From: an uncultured Spirochaetaceae bacterium
GTDB taxonomy: Bacteria; Spirochaetota; Spirochaetia; Sphaerochaetales; Sphaerochaetaceae
Reading direction: 5' to 3'
Length of the DNA: 19,670 nt
Assembly (NCBI GenBank): GCA_944389985.1
Contig: CALXON010000094.1
Location: 1 to 19,670 of the forward strand
Each line of letters starts with the position of its first letter. Positions within the stretch are counted from its first letter, which is position 1. A program made the position numbers and the translations under genes. Of this stretch, positions 14,476 to 19,670 are shown piece after piece. The notes beneath the pieces are model-generated. The model was not told the DNA's origin and did not search any database. It saw only the letters and a program-made list of their open reading frames with translations.

Positions 14476-15430
14476 AATGCCTCCTTGCCATCAGAACAGA
14501 GAGAAGTACAGCTCCGGCAGCTATCATAAGCAGACAGAAAACCTGTCCTTCAGAAATATTCAAAAATGATTCGAAAAGCGCGATGCTTCCATTTCCCTTC
14601 TTTCCGAGAGATATCACATAACCGATGGAAGCATCAGGCTGTCTGCAGTATTCAATGAAGAAACGGAATATGCCATACCCCATGAGATAGAAGGAGAAGA
14701 CAGTTCCATGAGGCAGTCCACGCCTGTTCTTCATGGGTCTGATCACCAGCCAGAGAATCAGGAAAAGTACTATGCCTTCAAACAGAGCCTCATAAAGCTG
14801 TGATGGATGTCTCGGCAGATTGACAAGCTGTCCCAGCTCATACTCCATGCCGACCTCATCCGCGACTTTCCTCACCCACGGTTCGTATGTAGAGAACCTC
14901 TCTGCGAGCGGAAATACCATTCCCCATGGCTTTGTCGTGACTCTTCCGAAAAGCTCACCGTTTATGAAATTTCCCAGGCGTCCGAAAGTGTATCCGAGAG
15001 GAATCGCAGCCGTGGCCAGATCGGTCATCTGCAGAAGGCTTCTGTGATGACGTCTGGAGAACAGCCATCCGCCGAGAACACATCCGACAACTCCCCCATG
15101 ATAGCTCATTCCGGGAAGTCCCACGAACTGACCGTCCCTGAAAGGCCAGAAGATCATCCAGGGGTGGGTTATATAGTACAGACCATCGCTGTAGAAGAGT
15201 ACGGAGAAGATACGGGCGAAGATCAGAAGCCCGAGACAGCAGGAGAAGAAAAGCGACTGCGTCTCATCGGCATCCATCTCTATCACTCCATCATGTCTGC
15301 ACTGATAGCGGACCAGAAGATATGAGACGAAGAATGCCACAAGATACATCAGGGCGTACCATCGCACAGGTAGTCCGTTTATGACATAAGGATCTATCCA
15401 GTCTGGATATGTCAGATAAAGAGACAGCAT
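14420..15430 (-). CDS. lgt: Prolipoprotein diacylglyceryl transferase
   Basis: A 336-residue inner-membrane enzyme that attaches diacylglycerol from phosphatidylglycerol to the lipobox cysteine of prolipoproteins, the first step of lipoprotein maturation. It has about seven transmembrane helices and the Lgt signature GRLGNFINGELFGR at 150-163 (Arg151 in E. coli Arg143 position by eye), preceded by the conserved MSYHGG and RWYALMYLVAF segments. The C-terminal tail (about 315-336) is basic and extends past the last helix; its final 18 codons overlap the start of pepP in another frame. Divergent from the S41 protease gene. There is no Shine-Dalgarno before the ATG; a -10-like GATAAT lies about 17 bases upstream. 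First gene of the lgt-pepP-gpmI-nagB operon. Confidence 0.95.
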   Translation of the reverse strand: MLSLYLTYPDWIDPYVINGLPVRWYALMYLVAFFVSYLLVRYQCRHDGVIEMDADETQSLFFSCCLGLLIFARIFSVLFYSDGLYYITHPWMIFWPFRDGQFVGLPGMSYHGGVVGCVLGGWLFSRRHHRSLLQMTDLATAAIPLGYTFGRLGNFINGELFGRVTTKPWGMVFPLAERFSTYEPWVRKVADEVGMEYELGQLVNLPRHPSQLYEALFEGIVLFLILWLVIRPMKNRRGLPHGTVFSFYLMGYGIFRFFIEYCRQPDASIGYVISLGKKGNGSIALFESFLNISEGQVFCLLMIAAGAVLLSVLMARRHYDNGKAGKSERHPQRKRH

Positions 15431-15495
15431 ATGGAGAGTCTACTATGATTATCAATTATTGAATACACTGGCATTATGGAGATATCCTCTGTCTT
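15431..15495. promoter_or_regulatory. Divergent lgt/ctp control region with ctp promoter
   Basis: Towards ctp, TTGAAT (15459-15464) and TATCCT (15483-15488) are 18 bases apart, and the -10 box ends seven bases before the ATG at 15496, predicting a leaderless message. Towards lgt only a -10-like GATAAT with no good -35 is visible. A short dyad, TCAAT/ATTGA (15452-15462), overlaps both; it is too short to call an operator. Confidence 0.42.
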
Positions 15496-16926
15496 ATGAG
15501 AAGAATCATGATCATGGTACTGCTGTTCCTGATTACAGCGCTTCCGCTCATCTCAGGAGGAAGGTCGGAGACAATGACTCCGGTGCTGACAGCATCCATG
15601 CCTGAATATGATGCGGAGATCGTCAAATCGAGATCCGTGACGATATCATCAATACTTTACTCTCTGGGTAATCTCTATTCATACCTCGACAGGAACTTTC
15701 TATATGACATCGATGACAGCAGGATGGAGGAGGAGCTCATATCTGCGATGATCGGCTCTCTCGGAGATCCGTACTCCTACTATATCCCCGCAGACGATGC
15801 GGAAGCATATGAGGAGACTTCCGACGGCAGCTACATAGGCATAGGCACCTATCTGACAAAGATGAATCCTGTCTTCGGAGACATGTCCGATCCGTCCACC
15901 TGGATGATAATAATATCCTCTGTCTTTCCCGGAGCCCCTGCAGAACGTGCCGGTCTCAGAAGCCGTGACATGATAAGCGCGATAGACGGAGAGAGCGTCG
16001 CACCGCTTACAGCTACGGAAGCCTCTGACAGGCTGAAAGGAACACCGGGAAAGGATCTCGTGCTAACAGTACACAGAGGTGATGCCGTATTCGACATAAC
16101 ACTGAGACCGGAGAAAGTCACAACTCCGTCCACTGCATCTATGATGCTGGACGATGAGACAGGATACCTGGCCATATACACATTCTCGATGACCACAGCT
16201 GAATCTGCGGAGAATGAAATTGAGAAACTCCTTGCTGCCGGTGCTGACAGGTTCATTCTGGATCTGAGGAACAACGGAGGAGGGACTGTTGAGACAGCTC
16301 TTGAGGTTGCTGATATGTTCCTCTCGGAAGGAAGACTTCTCGAGACCCGTTTCAAAGATGGCTCCGGAAGACCTGCGATGATCAGAAATGCGGACAGCAG
16401 CACTCTGATTCCTGAGGACTATCCCCTGATCATCCTCGTCAACGGAGGTACCGCATCCTCCGGAGAGATACTCACAGGAGCGCTGAAGGATAACGGCAGA
16501 GCTGAAGTCATCGGCAGTCAGACATTCGGGAAAGGGATATCACAGGAAGTGAGACCGTTCGCTGATGGTTTCATCCAGATAACCACCGGACACTTCTACA
16601 CTCCTTCCGGTAATGACATCCACCATGTCGGAATCACTCCGGACATAGTCATAGAGGAAGAGGAGTACAGTGAGGAAGAGCTCGAGGCCTTCTCCTCATT
16701 CATGTCCGATCCCTCCATAACGGAATTCGCTGATGATCATGAATACAGCATCGAGAACATAAAGCTCTTTGCTGAAGAGCATGCTGAATCAGGAGTTCCT
16801 GAGGATCTGCTGATGCTTCTCATCAGAAATGAGATGCTCTCGAGAATGGATTATGAAAGCCGTCCGGCTGCGGACCCAGCATTCGACGAGGTTCTGGCAA
16901 GAGCAATGGAGGAGCTTTCAGAATGA
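15496..16926 (+). CDS. S41 family carboxy-terminal processing protease with PDZ domain
   Basis: A 476-residue secreted serine protease of the CtpA/Prc type. Residues 1-22 are a signal peptide or membrane anchor (RRIMIMVLLFLITALPLISGG) with no lipobox cysteine, so it should act in the periplasm. A helical N-domain follows, then a PDZ domain (about 100-190, with GSYIGIGTYL and PAERAGLRSRDMISAIDGE). The protease core runs from about 200 to 390: LDLRNNGGG, then the Ser-Lys dyad, Ser321 in NGGTASSGEI and Lys346 in TFGKG. The 25-residue spacing equals that of characterised CtpB. The C-terminal 90 residues are acidic and helical (EEEEYSEEELEAF). Such proteases trim or degrade periplasmic proteins by their C-termini. 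No Shine-Dalgarno; apparently leaderless. Overlaps rsmE by four bases (ATGA), so the two are coupled. Confidence 0.94.
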   Translation: MRRIMIMVLLFLITALPLISGGRSETMTPVLTASMPEYDAEIVKSRSVTISSILYSLGNLYSYLDRNFLYDIDDSRMEEELISAMIGSLGDPYSYYIPADDAEAYEETSDGSYIGIGTYLTKMNPVFGDMSDPSTWMIIISSVFPGAPAERAGLRSRDMISAIDGESVAPLTATEASDRLKGTPGKDLVLTVHRGDAVFDITLRPEKVTTPSTASMMLDDETGYLAIYTFSMTTAESAENEIEKLLAAGADRFILDLRNNGGGTVETALEVADMFLSEGRLLETRFKDGSGRPAMIRNADSSTLIPEDYPLIILVNGGTASSGEILTGALKDNGRAEVIGSQTFGKGISQEVRPFADGFIQITTGHFYTPSGNDIHHVGITPDIVIEEEEYSEEELEAFSSFMSDPSITEFADDHEYSIENIKLFAEEHAESGVPEDLLMLLIRNEMLSRMDYESRPAADPAFDEVLARAMEELSE

Positions 16927-17657
16927 GGCTGTTTCTTCTCTCCCATGATACGGAGAATGGCGTATACCATCTCTCGAGTAAGGAAAGACGTTACCTCTTC
17001 TCCGTTCTGAGGATGAACGTCAATGATGTATTCACGGCAACTGACAAGGACGGAAACTACTACAAGGCCTTCCTGTTCTCCGATGATGCCATGACCGTGG
17101 AAAGGACTGAGGATCCGGATGCGACGCTCAATGACGGGCTCTCATCATTCCGCGGGCCGTTCTTTCCTGTAACAATGTTCATCTCCCTACTGAAAGGAAA
17201 GAAGAATGAGACTGAGATCAGGATGCTGACGGAGATGGGTGTCGCAAGGATCGTGCTCATGGAGACGGAGTTCACTGAGGGAAAGTGGAATGAGCATATG
17301 GCTGAGAGGACTGATGCCATCATCAGGGAAGCTGTCCAGCAGTCAGGAAGCAGGAAGCCGGTGCTTTCCGGTCCTGTCAGTTTCAGTCAGGCTCTCTCAA
17401 TGGCGGAAGGAACCGTACTCATACTTCATCAGAGCGCAAGAGGAAAGACAGAATCCCTCCCTGAGGCCCTGAGATCTGCACAGGATCATGTATCATGCTT
17501 CATCGGTCCTGAAGGCGGTTTCTCCGATGAGGAATGCTCGGAAGCGGAGAACCAAGGCGCCATTCCCGTCCTCCTAAAGACCAATATTCTGAGAGCAGAA
17601 ACAGCTGCTGTATATACTGCATCAGCATTACAGACAATTTTACATGATCGTGTATAA
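16923..17657 (+). CDS. rsmE: 16S rRNA (uracil-1498-N3)-methyltransferase
   Basis: A 244-residue SPOUT-class methyltransferase that methylates U1498 of 16S rRNA in the assembled 30S subunit. An N-terminal PUA-like domain (1-70) contains HLSSKERRYLFSVLRM, the usual HxxxVLR-type pattern. The trefoil-knot SAM site follows, with FIGPEGGFSDEE at 193-204 and LKTNILRAETAAV at 218-230, both diagnostic for RsmE. Length is normal. The ATG overlaps the ctp stop (ATGA), with GGAGGAG about ten bases upstream within ctp, so translation is coupled. No terminator separates it from the next gene, which has its own promoter. Confidence 0.95.
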   Translation: MRLFLLSHDTENGVYHLSSKERRYLFSVLRMNVNDVFTATDKDGNYYKAFLFSDDAMTVERTEDPDATLNDGLSSFRGPFFPVTMFISLLKGKKNETEIRMLTEMGVARIVLMETEFTEGKWNEHMAERTDAIIREAVQQSGSRKPVLSGPVSFSQALSMAEGTVLILHQSARGKTESLPEALRSAQDHVSCFIGPEGGFSDEECSEAENQGAIPVLLKTNILRAETAAVYTASALQTILHDRV

Positions 17658-17662
17658 TTTTC

Positions 17663-17691
17663 TTGCTGGTTGATATTTTCTGTCCTATACT
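17663..17691 (+). promoter_or_regulatory. Predicted sigma-70-type promoter of the AAA+ activator gene
   Basis: TTGCTG (17663-17668) and TATACT (17686-17691) are 17 bases apart. The predicted leader is about 35 bases and includes GGGGAG (17722-17727) seven bases before the ATG at 17734. This is a standard leader, unlike the leaderless candidates elsewhere in the window. Confidence 0.5.
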
Positions 17692-17733
17692 TAGATAGTC
17701 CTTTTTATATTTTAGCTTTGTGGGGAGAAATAA

Positions 17734-18804
17734 ATGTTTTACTTGCACTGTCTGTCACGTTCAGATGCTGAACGTATAAAGTCTCTTGCGGAAAATCAGA
17801 AGATAACAGCATGCCCTACCCTCGAACGTCTCAAAACAGCCTCGCCTTCCAAAAATGACATTATCTTCTCCGATCTCTCATACGACCATCCATATGGAAT
17901 ACAGAAGAAGCTGAACAGATCCCTCTGTTTCGTGATGTTCTATGACAGGTCAGTATTCAGGAACATTCCCCCACACCTCATATTCTGCAATGCTGTATTC
18001 ATTCCGGAAGGATCCGATACGGAAGAGATTGAAAAAGCCATAAAGGAAGCTGAAAAGGTCTCATCAGGGATAGACACCCTCCGCAGTGTCCTTGTCGGCA
18101 GTTCATCCGTAATGGAAAAGACAAGAACGAAGATAGAGAAAGCCATATCCTCTGGATGCATGATGGTCCATCTCTCAGGAGACACTGGTACGGGAAAGAA
18201 CATCGCGGCAGGAGAGATACACAGAAGAAGCGGAAGCAAGACAGGATATATCTACGAATCATGCGGAATGCTCTCGTCAGAGCTTGCTGAAAGCGCGTTC
18301 TTCGGACACTCAAAGGGAGCTTTCTCCGGTGCGACTGAGGAACGCGAAGGACTTCTTGCGGAGGCAGATGGAACGACTTTCTTCCTGGATGAGATAGAGG
18401 ATATGAGTCTTGGCATGCAGTCGAAGCTGCTTCATGTACTTGAGACAGGAGAGTACAGACAGCTCGGACGTGACAAGATGAAGAAAACGAACTTCCGTCT
18501 CATAACAGCTTCGAACGTGGATCTGAGAGAACTTATCGAGAAGAAGCTTCTCAGGAAGGACTTCTTCTACAGGCTCTCCTCATTCAGTATAAGAATGCCA
18601 AGTCTTTCAGAGCACATGGAGGACATACCCGAGATAATCTCACATTACGAGGCAGTGCTCGGTATCCATCCGGACAAGAGGATCACTGACTATCTTCCGT
18701 TCATGGATCATAACTATCCGGGCAATGTCAGAGAACTCCAGACCATGGTGAAACTCCATCATCTGAATCTGGATGAAGAGGGGTTCAGGACACTAGAACG
18801 ATAA
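17734..18804 (+). CDS. Sigma-54 activator-type AAA+ protein lacking a DNA-binding domain
   Basis: A 356-residue protein. Residues about 120-350 form the central AAA+ ATPase of bacterial enhancer-binding proteins: Walker A GDTGTGKN (149-156), the sigma-54-contacting loop GAFSGA (195-200, Ser in place of the usual Thr), Walker B FFLDE (216-220), and the lid motif YPGNVRELQTMV near the end. Such domains hydrolyse ATP to open RNA polymerase-sigma-54 complexes. Translation stops about 20 residues after the lid, so the usual C-terminal Fis-type helix-turn-helix is absent. Residues 1-110 alternate strands and helices like a receiver. A possible phospho-acceptor Asp47 (FSDLSYDHPYG) is present, but the strand-1 acidic pair and the strand-5 lysine are not. 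GGGGAG precedes the start. It may act from solution, as some activators do, or have another role. Confidence 0.88.
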   Translation: MFYLHCLSRSDAERIKSLAENQKITACPTLERLKTASPSKNDIIFSDLSYDHPYGIQKKLNRSLCFVMFYDRSVFRNIPPHLIFCNAVFIPEGSDTEEIEKAIKEAEKVSSGIDTLRSVLVGSSSVMEKTRTKIEKAISSGCMMVHLSGDTGTGKNIAAGEIHRRSGSKTGYIYESCGMLSSELAESAFFGHSKGAFSGATEEREGLLAEADGTTFFLDEIEDMSLGMQSKLLHVLETGEYRQLGRDKMKKTNFRLITASNVDLRELIEKKLLRKDFFYRLSSFSIRMPSLSEHMEDIPEIISHYEAVLGIHPDKRITDYLPFMDHNYPGNVRELQTMVKLHHLNLDEEGFRTLER

Positions 18805-18811
18805 TCATACA

Positions 18812-18844
18812 CTCTGCATCATTAACTTTGTAATTCATGCAGAG
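18812..18844 (+). terminator. Stem-loop after the AAA+ activator gene
   Basis: CTCTGCAT (18812-18819) pairs perfectly with ATGCAGAG (18837-18844). An inner ATTA/TAAT pairing extends the stem, leaving a six-base loop. It begins eight bases after the stop codon. The following bases (AATAGTATTT) are not a clean T-run, so termination efficiency is uncertain. It would shield the downstream origin-like region from readthrough. Confidence 0.5.
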
Positions 18845-18882
18845 AATAGTATTTAGGGCTGTGTCCAGAAGATTGGAAACCT

Positions 18883-18927
18883 TGTGGAAAACCTGTGGAA
18901 AACCCTGTGCGAATCCAGTTTTCCACA
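18883..18927. repeat. Left DnaA-box cluster (two forward, one reverse)
   Basis: TGTGGAAAA at 18883 and 18894 (11 bases apart, same face of the helix), then TTTTCCACA at 18919-18927 on the opposite strand. Near-matches to half of the box (TGTG at 18905-18908, TCCA at 18914-18917) lie between them. Confidence 0.75.
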
Positions 18928-19067
18928 ACCCTTTGAATAACATAGAATTAATCAAGATTTTATATAAAAAGACTCGTTAAACAATACTTTGTATTTTATC
19001 TAATTCTTTTAATTACAATAATTTGTCATAAATTGAAATTCTGAATGAAAAACCAGGCTGAAACAGG

Positions 19068-19132
19068 TTTTCCACCGCTTCAAGGCACTTTTCCACAACA
19101 TTTTCACATAGCTGTGGAAAACTTGTGGAAAA
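19068..19132. repeat. Right DnaA-box cluster (two reverse, two forward)
   Basis: TTTTCCACC (19068-19076, one mismatch) and TTTTCCACA (19089-19097) are followed by a shortened TTTTCACA (19101-19108), then TGTGGAAAA at 19113 and 19124. The last pair repeats the left pair's 11-base spacing and most of its sequence, a direct repeat 230 bases away. Confidence 0.75.
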
Positions 19133-19163
19133 ACCATATATAGTGTTGCTTTTAAAATCAGAA

Positions 19164-19192
19164 CCTCCGGGAACATACAGTATCTCCGGAGG
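19164..19192 (-). terminator. Probable intrinsic terminator of the MATE gene
   Basis: CCTCCGG (19164-19170) pairs with CCGGAGG (19186-19192), with an inner ATAC/GTAT pairing. Read on the minus strand, the hairpin follows the MATE stop by about 14 bases and is followed by TTCTGATTTT, a partial T-run. It separates the MATE transcript from the origin-like region. Confidence 0.6.
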
Positions 19193-19205
19193 CTTTCTCA
19201 TGACA

Positions 19206-19670
19206 TCACTGAATTTCCCTGATGCTGTTCTTCCTGAGTATGAAGAATGACAGCAGTGCAGAGAGAAGAGAGGCTGCAGGCAGGTTGAGCCAGAGCCCGT
19301 CAAGCCCGAGCGGCATCAGGACGGGAATCATCAGGAGAGGGAACACAAGAGCAACGGAAACGGATATGACTGAGGCATAACGTGCGTATCCGATTGCGGA
19401 CATGAAGCTCTGGGTCGCAAACGAGAACCATCTCGTGATGTAGGTGAATGCGAAAAGGCGCATTGCGGAAACTCCGAGACTGAGTATTCCTGTCTCCGCC
19501 TCATCTATGAAAAGTCTCACGCACACCTCCGGGAAGAAGAACAGGAGCATTGCAGACAGCACCGATATAACTGCACCAGCTCCATAGCAGTACTTCTCTA
19601 TCGCGATCACCCTGTCGTGCTTTCTCGCACCGTAGTTATATCCCACAGCAGGCTGCAGGGAGTCACAGGT
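19206..19670 (-). CDS. MATE family efflux transporter, C-terminal part (runs off the right edge)
   Basis: The frame is open to the window edge, giving 154 residues. It begins within the family motif DSLQPAVGYNYGARK, the (Q)P..GYN.GA signature that starts the second half of MATE exporters. About four hydrophobic helices follow (roughly 25-45, 60-80, 92-115 and 120-140), ending in FFILRKNSIREIQ. MATE proteins export cationic drugs or metabolites in exchange for Na+ or H+ across the inner membrane. Substrate cannot be told. The N-terminal half and start codon lie outside the window. The stop at 19206 is followed by a hairpin with a partial T-run. It points towards the origin-like region. Confidence 0.9.
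   Translation of the reverse strand, partial: TCDSLQPAVGYNYGARKHDRVIAIEKYCYGAGAVISVLSAMLLFFFPEVCVRLFIDEAETGILSLGVSAMRLFAFTYITRWFSFATQSFMSAIGYARYASVISVSVALVFPLLMIPVLMPLGLDGLWLNLPAASLLSALLSFFILRKNSIREIQ

Larger units (their letters stand above)
18883..19132. other. Candidate replication origin (oriC-like): DnaA-box clusters flanking an AT-rich core
   Basis: Six exact copies of TGTGGAAAA or its complement TTTTCCACA occur in about 250 bases. Forward copies are at 18883-18891, 18894-18902, 19113-19121 and 19124-19132; reverse copies are at 18919-18927 and 19089-19097. A one-mismatch reverse copy (TTTTCCACC) is at 19068-19076. The 9-mer differs by one base from the classical DnaA box TTATCCACA. 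Between the clusters, 18931-19050 has 22 G or C in 120 bases (about 82% A+T), a plausible duplex-unwinding element, whereas the flanking genes are near 50%. No gene overlaps the region. Against the call: dnaA and dnaN are not in the window, and the flanking genes converge on the region. A DnaA-titration site is the main alternative. Confidence 0.68.

Noticed and set aside
15452..15462. Short palindrome TCAAT-T-ATTGA between lgt and ctp
   Set aside because: Five-base arms in an AT-rich promoter are easily due to chance and coincide with the ctp -35 element.
17653..17658. TATAAT overlapping the rsmE stop codon as an extra promoter
   Set aside because: No -35-like hexamer at 16-18 bases; the TTGCTG/TATACT pair just downstream is better placed for the AAA+ gene.
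18805..19205. Possible small gene, tRNA or other RNA gene in the 400-base gap
   Set aside because: No open frame with a ribosome site, no tRNA-like cloverleaf, and repeated TGTGGAAAA motifs with an AT core that fit a DNA-level signal instead.
1..19670. CRISPR arrays, insertion sequences, prophage or att sites
   Set aside because: No regularly spaced direct repeats, transposase, integrase or phage motifs were seen; the window reads as core chromosome.

Overview
The window is bacterial chromosome, densely coded, with roughly balanced GC. It carries 15 complete genes and two partial ones, one at each edge. Lgt (lipoprotein maturation), a secreted S41 protease and the sugar genes suggest a diderm fermenter. 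The mix of genes (a DUF4416 protein, a DAHP synthase-prephenate dehydratase fusion, a very long GH13 enzyme, a sigma-54 type AAA+ protein) resembles Sphaerochaeta-like spirochaetes. That placement is from memory of gene families, not from a search. No rRNA, tRNA, CRISPR array or insertion sequence was found.

Layout, left to right. 1-2115 (minus): fused aroF-pheA followed by the start of a DUF4416 gene. 2136-2816 (plus): nth, divergent from aroF-pheA. 2817-3227 (minus): a small unknown membrane protein. 3334-4702 (plus): pth and an EamA exporter, overlapping. 4816-10251 (plus): GH13 glycosidase-like enzyme, an aberrant SDF-family transporter and an unknown multi-pass membrane protein. 15430-10252 (minus): lgt, pepP, gpmI and nagB-like, tightly packed and probably one operon. 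15496-18804 (plus): S41 protease, rsmE and a sigma-54 activator-like protein with no DNA-binding domain. 18805-19205: a 400-base gap. 19206-19670 (minus): the C-terminal end of a MATE exporter.

The most notable region is the gap at about 18880-19135. Six exact copies of TGTGGAAAA (or its complement) plus one near copy, all DnaA-box-like, flank a core of about 120 bases that is about 82% A+T. Each flank has two same-direction boxes exactly 11 bases apart. This is the architecture of a bacterial replication origin, and hand-counted G/C balance changes sign across it. There is no dnaA or dnaN in the window, and the flanking genes point towards the region, so the call is a strong candidate and not proven.

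Other themes: four transcription-unit heads (aroF-pheA, pth, the SDF gene, ctp) have promoter-like hexamers that put the predicted transcript start at or next to the ATG, and no Shine-Dalgarno sequence, suggesting leaderless mRNAs. Both tight convergent pairs end with abutting stops in the same palindrome, TGATCA. Several proteins keep a family fold but lack hallmark residues: the SDF transporter, GH13 region IV, the NagB-like active-site loop, and the receiver-like domain of the sigma-54 protein.
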